Positions 15,603 to 24,217 of a stretch of 64,000 bases of DNA are shown in pieces; position 1 is the stretch's first letter; every line of letters starts with the position of its first letter. The position numbers were made by a program, and so were the translations under genes. The notes under the pieces were generated by a model that saw only the letters and a list, made by a program, of their open reading frames with translations, made no database searches and was not told the origin of the DNA. The DNA is from Vreelandella titanicae BH1 (lineage in GTDB: Bacteria > Pseudomonadota > Gammaproteobacteria > Pseudomonadales > Halomonadaceae): NCBI RefSeq assembly GCF_000336575.1, contig NZ_AOPO01000015.1, forward strand, positions 1-64,000. The letters are read 5' to 3'.

Positions 15603-16439
15603 ATGGACGAACAACAAAAGTACGCACGATTGTTTAACGATATTGATAGCCAAGCGATGATTACCCTTGGGGTGGTGCTGCTATCGACCATTGTGCTGAT
15701 TATTGTCAGCCAGCGGGGGCTTAACTGGCTGGCCACTCGGTTACACGGGCAAGTGCGTTTCCGCATTTTTGCCTTGGTGCCTCTAACGCGCCTACTGATT
15801 TTGATTACTGCACTGGCCATCATCGTACCGATTATTATCGAGCCATCGCTACGTAATATGGTCACGTTGCTGGGAGCACTTGGCTTAGCCATTGGTTTTG
15901 CCATGAAGGATTACGTAAGCAGCTTGATTGCGGGTGTTGTTTCGGCGATTGAACTGCCTTATCGCCCAGGGGACTGGGTTAATATTGAAGGCACTTACGG
16001 CGAGGTTAAGCACGTCGGTTTGCGCACGGTAGATATTCAGACGCCCGACGATGATTTAGTCGCCGTGCCGCACTTAAAGTTGTGGGATCACGCCGTTTAC
16101 AACGCTAATAATGGCGGTACCAGCCTGCAGTGCGTGGCGAGTTTTTACCTTCACCCCGAGCACGAAGCAGGCTGGGTACGTAAAGCGCTGCGCGATGTGG
16201 CGTTAACCAGCGCCTATCTGAAGTTCGATAAGCCAATTATTGTGGTGGCCGAAGAGAAACCCTGGGGCACCCACTACCGCATACGCGCTTACCCGGTGGA
16301 TCCGCGCCAGCAGTTTTTGTTTATTACCGATCTAACTGTGCGCGGTAAAACAGTGCTGAGTGCCGCAGGCGTGCAGTCAGCGATGTTGCCACCGGATGCT
16401 GCCCTGGATGCACGCAACGCGGCAGAATCTTCTTACTAA
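15603..16439 (+). CDS. Small-conductance mechanosensitive channel, MscS family
   Basis: A 278-aa MscS-type channel that releases solutes on hypo-osmotic shock. Two hydrophobic helices (about 20-42 and 62-85) are followed by the pore helix GALGLAIGFAMKDYVSSLIAG (about 87-107) and the beta domain ELPYRPGDWVNIEGTYGEV. The alpha/beta C-terminal domain follows. The length matches minimal MscS. GGAGGGC precedes the ATG. The upstream hypothetical gene is probably in the same operon. Such a channel suits an organism that accumulates compatible solutes. Confidence 0.92.
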   Translation: MDEQQKYARLFNDIDSQAMITLGVVLLSTIVLIIVSQRGLNWLATRLHGQVRFRIFALVPLTRLLILITALAIIVPIIIEPSLRNMVTLLGALGLAIGFAMKDYVSSLIAGVVSAIELPYRPGDWVNIEGTYGEVKHVGLRTVDIQTPDDDLVAVPHLKLWDHAVYNANNGGTSLQCVASFYLHPEHEAGWVRKALRDVALTSAYLKFDKPIIVVAEEKPWGTHYRIRAYPVDPRQQFLFITDLTVRGKTVLSAAGVQSAMLPPDAALDARNAAESSY

Positions 16440-16445
16440 CAGGCC

Positions 16446-17180
16446 TTAGGCGTCTGTAGACTCGGGCAGCTCACCGCTGTGATAGACGTTTTGCACATCG
16501 TCCAGTTCGTTGAGCATGCCTAGGAATTTTTCGAACATCGCTACATCATCGCCTTCCACCGGGGTGGTGGTTTGCGGCAGGAACTGAATCTCGTCTGCCT
16601 CAAAGTCAATCTCACCGAAGGCATCTAATAATGCCTGTTTGGCTTTGGCGTAGTCGGTATGTGGGGCAAAAACGGTGATCCGCTCACCCTCTTGCTCAAT
16701 ATCGGTGACATCCACATCGGCTTCCATCAGCGCTTCAAGCACGGCTTCTTCATCGTTTCCGGCGAAGGAGAAGATAGCGCAGTGGTCAAACATATGGCTG
16801 ACGCTACCGGGAGTGCCGATTTTACTCTTGGTTTTGGTGAAGCAGCCGCGCACATCGCCAAAGGTGCGGTTGGGGTTGTCGGTAAGGCAGTCGACAATCA
16901 CCATCACATTGCCAGGGCCGAAGCCTTCATAGCGTGCAGGCGAGAAATCCTCGCCACCGGCACCGCTGGCTTTGTCGAGCGCTTTATCAATAACGTGAGA
17001 GGGCACCTGATCTTTTTTGGCCCGCTCCATTAAGCCGCGCAGCGCCAGATTGCCATTAGGGTCGGTGCCGCCCGCTTTAGCGCAAACGTAAATCTCGCGT
17101 CCATATTTGCTGTAGACCTTGGTCTTTGCATCGGCCGTTTTGGCCATGGATTCCTTACGGTTCTGAAAAGCCCTACCCAT
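16446..17180 (-). CDS. yeeN: YebC/PmpR-family protein, YeeN-like paralogue
   Basis: A 244-aa member of the YebC family. The N-terminal MGRAFQNRKESMAK and KVYSKYGREIYVCAKAGG resemble the YeeN branch more than YebC (which reads MAGHSKW). Conserved family elements are VIDKALDKASG, YEGFGPGNVMVIVDCLTDN, the NRTFGDVRGCFTK segment and GSVSHMFD. YebC proteins have been described as transcription regulators, and recent work ties them to translation of difficult proline motifs; the role of YeeN is less clear. The gene ends 6 nt from the stop of the convergent MscS gene. Confidence 0.88.
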   Translation of the reverse strand: MGRAFQNRKESMAKTADAKTKVYSKYGREIYVCAKAGGTDPNGNLALRGLMERAKKDQVPSHVIDKALDKASGAGGEDFSPARYEGFGPGNVMVIVDCLTDNPNRTFGDVRGCFTKTKSKIGTPGSVSHMFDHCAIFSFAGNDEEAVLEALMEADVDVTDIEQEGERITVFAPHTDYAKAKQALLDAFGEIDFEADEIQFLPQTTTPVEGDDVAMFEKFLGMLNELDDVQNVYHSGELPESTDA

Positions 17181-17415
17181 GTTGCCGTCCTATGTTTTCT
17201 AGACCTATGTTCTCTATATGCCCCGCGCAATGAGCGGCGGGGCGGATGTTTTCAAAAGAGCGAATAAATCGCATAGAGCAAAAGATTAAATTTTACCCAA
17301 CAGCGTACCATGCTAACAGCGTTATTTAAGACGCTTACCGAAGTGTTGCTTGGCTTGGCGTATACTGGCCATCATTGCTCATATTTTGATTTTGACCCCT
17401 CAAGGAGGAAAAGAC

Positions 17416-18033
17416 ATGCCGTTAACACTCTGGCTATCGCTCGCCGCGATTTGTGCCATGGGCGCTATGTCGCCGGGGCCGAGCTTGGCACTGGTGCTGC
17501 GCCATACGTTAGGCGGCGGGCGTTTTACTGGAGTGACCGCGGCAGTTTTCCATGCCTTTGGTGTAGGCTTTTATGCGCTCCTTACCGTTTGGGGGCTAGG
17601 CGCGATAATCGCCGGTTTTCCGCTGCTGTTCCAGCTGATTACCTGGTTCGGCGCGGCTTATTTGGCGTGGCTAGGGGTTAAAGCGCTGCGTGCCGGGAAA
17701 GCCGGTGCCTTAGAGCCTAATGCGATTGTCACTAGCCGAGGGCAGGCGGCCAAAGAGGGCGTGCTGGTGGCATTAGGCAACCCGAAGCTGATTCTGTTTT
17801 TTGTTGCACTACTGAGCCAGTTTGTGACCCCGGAGATGAGTGGGGTAGCTAAAGCTATCATTGTGTTAACGGCGATGATTATTGATGGCGGCTGGTACGT
17901 GCTGGTGGCGGTGGTGCTTTCCCACTCGCAGATTCTGCCCTGGCTACAGCGGCGTGCCCATTGGATTAACCGCATCACGGGCGTACTGTTAATCGCGCTG
18001 GCGCTACGAGTGGTCGCCGGACCGCTGGTGTAA
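17416..18033 (+). CDS. LysE/RhtB-family amino-acid exporter
   Basis: A 205-aa inner-membrane exporter with about six helices. The family signature MSPGPSLALVLRHTLGGGR sits near residues 18-36, and a second conserved helix GNPKLILFFVALLSQF near 120-135. The LysE fold exports amino acids or derivatives; substrate not predictable. AAGGAGG at 17403-17409 sets the ATG at 17416; an in-frame ATG at 17350 would add an unsupported hydrophobic tail. Confidence 0.88.
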   Translation: MPLTLWLSLAAICAMGAMSPGPSLALVLRHTLGGGRFTGVTAAVFHAFGVGFYALLTVWGLGAIIAGFPLLFQLITWFGAAYLAWLGVKALRAGKAGALEPNAIVTSRGQAAKEGVLVALGNPKLILFFVALLSQFVTPEMSGVAKAIIVLTAMIIDGGWYVLVAVVLSHSQILPWLQRRAHWINRITGVLLIALALRVVAGPLV

Positions 18034-18091
18034 AAAGCATAGCCGTGGCATGGTGATACCCATGCCGTTTGGGGTTTTGTGGGGCTGATTG

Positions 18092-18583
18092 ATGCAAATA
18101 TACGACCAAGACTGCTATACCCACCAAGGGCTGCCGTTCAATTTACGTGCGCTACGCGGCCAAGTGCTGCTGGTGGTTAACGTTGCCAGCCAGTGTGGCT
18201 TTACCCCGCAGCTAAGCGAACTCGAAACCCTTTTTCAGCGCTACCGGGATCGTGGCTTCACTGTGCTCGGTTTCCCGTGTAATCAGTTTGGCCGCCAGTC
18301 GCCGGAAAGTGCTCAAGCGTTTTGCCAGTTTGGCGAGCAGCAGTTTGGAGTCAGTTTTCCGCTACTGGAAAAGGTCAATGTCAATGGGAGTGATGCCCAT
18401 CCACTGTTTGTGCTGCTCAAGCGCGAGGCGCCTGGAGTCCTAGGCACACAGCTGATCAAATGGAATTTTACCAAGTTCCTGGTGGGCCGTGATGGCAAGG
18501 TGATAGCCCGATTTGGGCCGCGCTATCACGGGCGCCCGCTACGCCTGGCATTAGAAGAAGCCTTGGATCAAACATACCCATAG
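18092..18583 (+). CDS. Glutathione peroxidase family (thiol peroxidase)
   Basis: A 163-aa GPx-fold peroxidase. The peroxidatic Cys35 lies in VASQCGFTPQ, Gln in FPCNQFG (about 65) and Trp/Asn in KWNFTKFLV (about 122-130), the catalytic tetrad of the family. Cys is used instead of selenocysteine. Bacterial members usually draw electrons from thioredoxin rather than glutathione. The ATG at 18092 directly follows a TTG that could also serve; GGGGC is a weak ribosome site. Cytoplasmic, no signal peptide. Confidence 0.92.
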   Translation: MQIYDQDCYTHQGLPFNLRALRGQVLLVVNVASQCGFTPQLSELETLFQRYRDRGFTVLGFPCNQFGRQSPESAQAFCQFGEQQFGVSFPLLEKVNVNGSDAHPLFVLLKREAPGVLGTQLIKWNFTKFLVGRDGKVIARFGPRYHGRPLRLALEEALDQTYP

Positions 18584-18603
18584 CCCCACAGGGCACTATC
18601 CCT

Positions 18604-18990
18604 CTATACCTGCTCGCCCCGCGCGACTGCTACACGATTCATGAGTGCGTTCCAGCGGTGACGCACCATCATGGTCGTTAAGCCTGAAAACAGCGCCCAG
18701 CTTTTGCGGCGCCAGCCCTTCAAGCGCATATTGTGATTGACCAACTGCTTCATCAGCTTATAGTCGTCAAATTGTCGCCACTCGCTGGCGATTGAAAGCT
18801 GATGGCGAGACATCACCGGTGCCATTTCCAGGCGAAACATCCATTCGAGCTCGTTAAGCGTCATATCATAACGCTCTATGACTTCGACCATACGCGCGTA
18901 ATCGCGTTCGCTGGGTTCACGATCCAGCCACAGCGGGGCTAGCGCTAGCCATAGATCGCCGCGTTCATCTACTAGCTGCTGTGCATTCAT
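18604..18990 (-). CDS. Hypothetical protein, conserved type
   Basis: A 128-aa soluble, mostly helical protein. The start at 18990 has GAGG upstream; the longer frame to 19185 reads through unlikely N-terminal sequence. The N-terminal half is acidic and Trp-rich (GDLWLALAPLWLDREPSERD), and the C-terminal half strongly basic (MRLKGWRRKSW, then MMVRHRWNALMNRVAVARG). The LWLALAPLWLDRE pattern recalls small DUF families, possibly DUF7079, but I am not sure. It is convergent with the glutathione peroxidase gene and divergent from fabV. Confidence 0.65.
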   Translation of the reverse strand: MNAQQLVDERGDLWLALAPLWLDREPSERDYARMVEVIERYDMTLNELEWMFRLEMAPVMSRHQLSIASEWRQFDDYKLMKQLVNHNMRLKGWRRKSWALFSGLTTMMVRHRWNALMNRVAVARGEQV

Positions 18991-19279
18991 GATCGCCTCG
19001 TGGGAAGTCGTTGCTGATATAAGTACTTTGGCAGCTATCGTGACGCGAATGCGCCCCGAGCTCAAGGGCGGGCAGGAGCTCAAGGATGGAGAGTCGCTCA
19101 TGGGAGGACGATAGCTCAGGAGCGGACAGAGCGCACGGAGGCAGCTAGAATAGCCTCTATGAGTCATGACACTGCTATGCCACAAACTATGCCAAAAGCT
19201 ATGGCAAAACGGTGTCGCTAGTTATGATGTTGCCAGTTACGATATTAAAAGCTAAATCAATCCGATAAAGAGGTTCTCT

Positions 19280-20491
19280 GTGATTATTAAACCCAAAGTA
19301 CGCGGCTTTATTTGTACCACTACTCATCCCATCGGCTGCGAGCAGAACGTTCGCGAACAGATTGAAGCGACCCGTGCTCGCGGTTTGGATAAGCAGGCTG
19401 GCCCAAAAAAAGTACTCGTCATTGGGGCTTCAAGTGGCTATGGGTTGGCAGCCCGTATTACCGCAGCTTTTGGCTACGGCGCCGATACCCTGGGCGTTTT
19501 CTTTGAAAAGCCTGCCACCGATAAGAAACCCGGCACCGCAGGCTGGTACAACAGTGCCGCCTTCGATAAGTTTGCCAAGCAGGAAGGGCTGTACAGCAAA
19601 TCGATTAACGGCGATGCGTTCTCCCATGAAGCGCGGGAAAAAGCCATTGAACTGATCAAGCAGGACATGGGCGAGATCGATCTGGTGGTGTACTCGCTGG
19701 CGTCGCCCGTGCGTAAGCTGCCGGATAGCGGCGAACTTAAGCGCTCGAGCCTCAAGCCAATTGGCGAAACCTACCGCGCTACTGCTATCGATACCAATAA
19801 AGACGCGATTATCGAAGCAGAAGTAGAGCCAGCCACCCAGCAGGAAATCGACGACACCATTACGGTAATGGGTGGCGAAGATTGGGAACTGTGGATGGAA
19901 GCACTTGACCAAGCAGGTGTGCTGGCAAAAGGTGCGCGTAGCGTGGCGTTTAGCTATATCGGCACTGAAATCACTTGGCCGATCTACTGGCACGGTGCGC
20001 TGGGTAAAGCCAAGGAAGACCTTGACCGCGCTGCCGCGGCTATCGACGCCAAGCTGAAAGAGACCGGTGGCGGTGCCAATGTGGCGGTACTCAAGTCGGT
20101 GGTCACCCAAGCGAGCGCGGCCATTCCGGTAATGCCGCTGTATATCGCCATGGTCTACCGCATCATGAAAGAGCAGGGTCTGCACGAAGGCACAATCGAT
20201 CAATTGAACCGTCTATTCGGTGAGCAGCTCTACTCAGCCCAAGGCAAGCGCGGTGAAATGGTAACTGATGAGGTAGGGCGCCTGCGTTTGGATGACTGGG
20301 AGTTGCGCGATGACGTTCAGCAAGCGTGCCAGGATCTTTGGCCTGAAGTGACGACTGAAAACTTATTCGAGATTACCGACTATGCTGGTTATAAGCACGA
20401 GTTCTTGAAGCTGTTTGGCTTTGAGCGTGACGATGTCGATTACGATGCCGACGTCAATCCAGAGGTTACGTTTGATGTCGTGAATCTGTAA
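19280..20491 (+). CDS. fabV: Enoyl-ACP reductase FabV (trans-2-enoyl-CoA/ACP reductase)
   Basis: Catalyses the NADH-dependent final reduction in fatty-acid elongation. The 403-aa length is standard. It has the N-terminal MIIKPKVRGFICTTTHPIGC, the NADH motif GASSGYGLA (49-57) and the FabV active site Tyr-X8-Lys (Y236 and K245). FabV proteins are commonly insensitive to triclosan. No other fatty-acid gene is adjacent. Start is GTG 19280, with AGAGG about 9 nt upstream. The gene is followed by a short GC hairpin (20504-20518) without T-run. Confidence 0.96.
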   Translation: MIIKPKVRGFICTTTHPIGCEQNVREQIEATRARGLDKQAGPKKVLVIGASSGYGLAARITAAFGYGADTLGVFFEKPATDKKPGTAGWYNSAAFDKFAKQEGLYSKSINGDAFSHEAREKAIELIKQDMGEIDLVVYSLASPVRKLPDSGELKRSSLKPIGETYRATAIDTNKDAIIEAEVEPATQQEIDDTITVMGGEDWELWMEALDQAGVLAKGARSVAFSYIGTEITWPIYWHGALGKAKEDLDRAAAAIDAKLKETGGGANVAVLKSVVTQASAAIPVMPLYIAMVYRIMKEQGLHEGTIDQLNRLFGEQLYSAQGKRGEMVTDEVGRLRLDDWELRDDVQQACQDLWPEVTTENLFEITDYAGYKHEFLKLFGFERDDVDYDADVNPEVTFDVVNL

Positions 20492-20546
20492 GCCATTCAC
20501 AGAGGCGGTAGCGCCGCCCAATTCGACCGGAACGCGGGAGGTGTTT

Positions 20547-20762
20547 ATGGACACTAGGGAAAGCAAAACCCCGGAAGAAGAGAAGCAGCATATTATCAAT
20601 GAGCGGATACCTGAGGATTATGAAACCTCAAAACCTCATCTACAGCCTGAAGCCAAGAAGCGGCCAGGCGGGCTGTATAAGCTACTCCCGATAGTGGTGA
20701 TCATTGTCGGCGTGATTGTGGTTAGTATCGTCGTGTTAGGCATTATTAACCGCGGTAATTAG
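20547..20762 (+). CDS. Small single-pass membrane protein
   Basis: A 71-aa protein with a charged, Glu/Lys-rich N-terminus of about 45 residues and one strongly hydrophobic helix (about 46-66, LLPIVVIIVGVIVVSIVVLG), then a short basic tail. The topology should be single-pass with the N-terminus in the cytoplasm. GGGAGG at 20536-20541 fits ATG 20547 better than the GTG at 20541. It lies 55 nt after fabV and ends before a good terminator. No family recognised. Confidence 0.72.
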   Translation: MDTRESKTPEEEKQHIINERIPEDYETSKPHLQPEAKKRPGGLYKLLPIVVIIVGVIVVSIVVLGIINRGN

Positions 20763-20783
20763 TACTTAACCATTCTCTCTTTT

Positions 20784-20806
20784 TTGCCGGGCCTTGCGCC
20801 CGGCAA
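20784..20806 (+). terminator. Intrinsic terminator after the fabV region
   Basis: A 9-bp stem TTGCCGGGC / GCCCGGCAA with a 5-nt loop, followed by TTT and preceded by a T-run. The GC-rich stem makes this one of the best terminators in the window. Confidence 0.8.
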
Positions 20807-20889
20807 TTTGCATTCATGCGTCACGTTTTTGTTGCAGTGGTCATAACGCTGCCATCCTCTACGCAATTGGGTAAGATGATCGTTTATCT

Positions 20890-21918
20890 ATGTCGATGGC
20901 GGTCTTTCATGCATCTTTTCATGCAACTCAATCAGTTATCATGCAGCCCAACCCGTTAGCCTCACCGGCAGCGCTACCGCGTCGGCGGGTGGCCTTTTTG
21001 CTGCTGCCAGGTTTTTCGTTATTGACCCACGCCAGCGCACTGGAACCGCTACAAATGGCTAACCAGCTGAGTGGGCAGATGCTTTACCACACCGTCACAT
21101 TAAGTCTCAATGACGAGCCCGTGCGCAGTGGTGCTCAGCTTTCGCTCATTGCTCAGCACGCACTAAGTACCGCATTAGGCCCGCTTGACCTGCTGTTGAT
21201 ATGCGCACCAACACCGCTGCCCTATACGCTTCCTGCAAAGTTGAATGAGTGGCTCCGTGGGCACCAGGGGCGTGGTGTGGCACTGGGTGGGTTGGCAGGG
21301 GGCACTGAAGTGTTGGCACGCTGTGGGTTGCTTGAAGGCTATCGTGCGACGCTGCCCTGGCAGCGTTTTGAGGCCTTTGCTCAAGCCTATCCGCAAGTGA
21401 CGCTTTCTCAACAGCTGTTTGAAATTGATCGCGACAGGCTGACCTGCGCGGGGGGAACCGCGGCCATGGATTTGATGCTCACGCTGATTGGCCAGCATCA
21501 CGGTGCGCGCTTGGCGGAGCAGGTGTCTGAGCAGTTTGTCTGCGACCGCATCCGCTTGGCAGATGAGCGCCAGCATGTGCCGCTGCGTAGCCGCCTGGGG
21601 CATGCGCCGCAAAGTCTGGTGGAGGCTGTCACGCTTATGGAAGCCAATATTGAGGAGCCACTCTCGACCCTGGAACTGGCCGAACATCTGGGTATCTCTC
21701 GGCGTCAGTTGGAGCGGCTATTTAAGAAGTATCTGCAGGCGGTCCCTAGTCGCTACTACCTGGATTTACGCTTACAAGAGGCGCGCAAACAGCTTCGCGA
21801 TAGTGACCGGCCGGTAGGCGATATTGCGTTTGCCACGGGATTTTCCTCAGGCGCGCACTTTTCTACCGCCTACCGTCACCATTTCGGCATGACGCCGAGA
21901 GAAGAGCGCCTGGGTTAG
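20890..21918 (+). CDS. GlxA-family transcriptional regulator (DJ-1/PfpI domain plus AraC HTH)
   Basis: A 342-aa regulator. A glutamine-amidotransferase-like DJ-1/PfpI domain (about 30-215) begins RRVAFLLLPGFSLLTHASALEP. An AraC-type DNA-binding domain follows (about 235-335), with the first helix-turn-helix STLELAEHLGISRRQLERLFKK and the second DIAFATGFSSGAHFSTAYRHHFG. Relatives control carnitine, glycine betaine or arginine catabolism (CdhR, GbdR, ArgR of Pseudomonas). A link to the ast genes downstream is possible, but an SDR gene intervenes. The start is uncertain between 20890 and an ATG at 20941. Confidence 0.88.
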   Translation: MSMAVFHASFHATQSVIMQPNPLASPAALPRRRVAFLLLPGFSLLTHASALEPLQMANQLSGQMLYHTVTLSLNDEPVRSGAQLSLIAQHALSTALGPLDLLLICAPTPLPYTLPAKLNEWLRGHQGRGVALGGLAGGTEVLARCGLLEGYRATLPWQRFEAFAQAYPQVTLSQQLFEIDRDRLTCAGGTAAMDLMLTLIGQHHGARLAEQVSEQFVCDRIRLADERQHVPLRSRLGHAPQSLVEAVTLMEANIEEPLSTLELAEHLGISRRQLERLFKKYLQAVPSRYYLDLRLQEARKQLRDSDRPVGDIAFATGFSSGAHFSTAYRHHFGMTPREERLG

Positions 21919-21924
21919 AAAGAT

Positions 21925-22719
21925 TCAGGTTAATGTATCCACAATGCCACCTTCCACACGCAGTGCCGCCCCGCTGGTTGCACTGGCTTGGGGAGAAGCG
22001 GCGTAGACGCTCATACTCGCGACTTCTTCGGGTGTTGCTAAGCGCTGGATAATTGAAGAGGGGCGGTTCTCTTTAACAAAGCGTTCTTCCATCTCTTGCT
22101 GAGAGATGCCCTCTTTTTCCGCCATTTCCCCCATCATCTTGATCACGCCTTCTGAACGGGTCGGCCCAGGTAGAATGGCATTCACGGTGACCTGGGTGCC
22201 GCTGAGCACTTTGGCCAGCCCGCGAGAGACGGAGAGCAGCGCCGATTTGGTCATGCCGTAATGCACCATTTCACTAGGGATGTTGATCCCCGACTCGCTG
22301 GAGATAAACTGTATGCGGCCCCAGTCGCGCTCGCGCATGCCCTGGGCGTAGTGACGGGAAAGCCTCACCGCGCTCATGATATTAATATCGAAAAATTGCT
22401 GCCACGTAGCGTCATCTACATCGAAAAAGTCCTGCGGGGCGAAAATGCCTACGTTATTGATCAGGATATCCGCGCTGGGCTGCTGTTTAATAAGCGTTTG
22501 GCAACCTTCAGCGGTGCCGAGATCAGCCGCCACGCCTTCTACCTTGGCATTGGGAGTGTCTTTTTTAAGTGCGCTGATGGCACCATCAACACGTGCTTGG
22601 GTACGCCCTGTTATAACCACGTCAGCGCCTGCCTTGGCGAGCCCTTGAGCAATTGCAAAACCGATGCCCGCTGTAGAACCCGTGATAATGGCGTGTTTGC
22701 CGCTTAGATCAATCTGCAT
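21925..22719 (-). CDS. Short-chain dehydrogenase/reductase
   Basis: A 264-aa classical SDR. TGSTAGIG near residues 13-20 binds the cofactor, NNVG (about 89-92) replaces NNAG, and the active site is Ser (FISSESG), Tyr (VHYGMTKSAL) and the Lys three residues on. An Arg after beta-2 (TGRTQ) suggests NADPH. GAGGAG at about 22730-22735 supports the ATG at 22719 rather than one at 22737. The gene ends 6 nt from the GlxA-type regulator, convergent. Substrate unknown. Confidence 0.85.
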   Translation of the reverse strand: MQIDLSGKHAIITGSTAGIGFAIAQGLAKAGADVVITGRTQARVDGAISALKKDTPNAKVEGVAADLGTAEGCQTLIKQQPSADILINNVGIFAPQDFFDVDDATWQQFFDINIMSAVRLSRHYAQGMRERDWGRIQFISSESGINIPSEMVHYGMTKSALLSVSRGLAKVLSGTQVTVNAILPGPTRSEGVIKMMGEMAEKEGISQQEMEERFVKENRPSSIIQRLATPEEVASMSVYAASPQASATSGAALRVEGGIVDTLT

Positions 22720-22952
22720 ATGCTGGTCTCCTCTCATCCTGAGTGTCGGTGCTCATCACTATGCAACGCAGCTCATCGAATAACCGCATAGCTTGCTAAT
22801 AAGTATGGGGCTCTTTTAGAGTTCTTCAAGGCGGTTCAGTGATACGCCGAGACGCCGCTATTCATAATTTGCCGTCCCATTGCTGAAAGCGCTTGGACTC
22901 TTTACCACCTTATACTGTTGTTACTACTTTCCTCCACTGGAGCTAGCGACCC

Positions 22953-24167
22953 ATGAGCCATACCCCAAGCCGTCAAGATTACGACCACTACATGACGCCC
23001 AACTACTCACCACAGCAGGTCATTCCCGTGCGTGGTGAAGGTAGCCGCTTGTGGGATCAACAGGGCCGTGAATATATCGACTTTGCCGGGGGGATCGCGG
23101 TTAACTCCCTTGGTCATTGCCATCCAGTACTGGTCAATGCGCTCAAAGAGCAGGGCGAGAAGCTGTGGCACCTTTCCAACGTATATACCAACGAGCCAGC
23201 GCTGAACTTGGCCAAGACGCTGGTCGAGCGCACCTTCGCCGATAAGGTGTTCTTATGCTCCTCCGGCGGTGAAGCCAACGAAGCTGCGCTTAAGCTGGCA
23301 CGCCGCTGGGCGGTGGATAATCACGGTGAGCAGAAAGATAAAATCATCTCGTTCTACCAATCTTTTCATGGCCGCACCTTCTTTACCGTCAGCGTGGGTG
23401 GCCAGCCCAAATACTCCCAGGGCTTTGGGCCGGTGCCGGGCGGAATTCTGCACGCTAATTACAATGACCTGGATAGCGTTCGCAAGCTGGTTGGCGACGA
23501 CACCTGCGCAATTATGGTTGAACCCATGCAGGGCGAGGGCGGTATCGTGCCCGGCACGCAAGAATTCCTCCAAGGGCTGCGCGATCTCTGCGACGAGCAC
23601 AATGCGCTATTGATTTTTGACGAAGTGCAAACCGGCGTTGGTCGTAGCGGAGAACTCTACGCTTATAAGAACTACGGCATTACGCCGGATATTCTTACCA
23701 GTGCCAAATCCTTGGGCGGCGGTTTCCCCATTGGCGCCATGCTGGCTATCGACTCGGTGGCTAAATCGCTGGTTGTTGGCACCCACGGTTCTACTTACGG
23801 CGGCAATGCGCTGGCATCTGCCGTTGCCTTGGCGGCGGTGGAGCTTATCGATACGCCCGAGGTGCTCGAAGGCGTTAAGCATCGCCACGATCTGTTCCGC
23901 GAGCATTTAGAAACTATCAACCGCAAGCATGGCGTGTTTAAAGAGATTCGCGGTATGGGCTTATTAATAGGTGCCCAGATGTCGGATGCCTATGAAGGGC
24001 GTGCCAAAGACATACTACCGCTGGCGATTGAAGAGGGCTTGATGGCGCTGATCGCCGGGCCGAACGTACTGCGCATGGCGCCTTCTCTGGTCATTCCTGA
24101 AGCGGATATCGCCGAGGGCATGGCCCGCTTAGAGCGCGCGATTGAGCGATTAGTTGCGGCAGCATGA
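22953..24167 (+). CDS. astC: Succinylornithine/acetylornithine aminotransferase
   Basis: A 404-aa class III PLP aminotransferase. It converts N-succinylornithine and 2-oxoglutarate to succinylglutamate semialdehyde and glutamate in arginine degradation, and may also serve arginine synthesis (AruC/ArgD). The PLP Lys is K252 in LTSAKSLGGGF; the cofactor Asp lies in IFDEVQTGVGRSG, and FAGGIAVNSLGHCHP is near residue 47. It heads the ast operon and overlaps the next open frame by 4 nt. The assignment to astC rests on operon context. Confidence 0.92.
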   Translation: MSHTPSRQDYDHYMTPNYSPQQVIPVRGEGSRLWDQQGREYIDFAGGIAVNSLGHCHPVLVNALKEQGEKLWHLSNVYTNEPALNLAKTLVERTFADKVFLCSSGGEANEAALKLARRWAVDNHGEQKDKIISFYQSFHGRTFFTVSVGGQPKYSQGFGPVPGGILHANYNDLDSVRKLVGDDTCAIMVEPMQGEGGIVPGTQEFLQGLRDLCDEHNALLIFDEVQTGVGRSGELYAYKNYGITPDILTSAKSLGGGFPIGAMLAIDSVAKSLVVGTHGSTYGGNALASAVALAAVELIDTPEVLEGVKHRHDLFREHLETINRKHGVFKEIRGMGLLIGAQMSDAYEGRAKDILPLAIEEGLMALIAGPNVLRMAPSLVIPEADIAEGMARLERAIERLVAAA

Positions 24168-24217
24168 GTGAACAGCAGGCTGCGTCAATCGTGTTAACTG
24201 AAGGGGAGGCATCGAGG

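Noticed and set aside
19430..20203. 257-codon open frame on the minus strand
   Set aside because: Antisense to fabV with intact active-site motifs; no domain or ribosome site.
20504..20518. GGCGG-N5-CCGCC hairpin after fabV as a terminator
   Set aside because: Only 5 bp, no T-run, and a likely co-transcribed small gene follows; the real terminator is at 20784.
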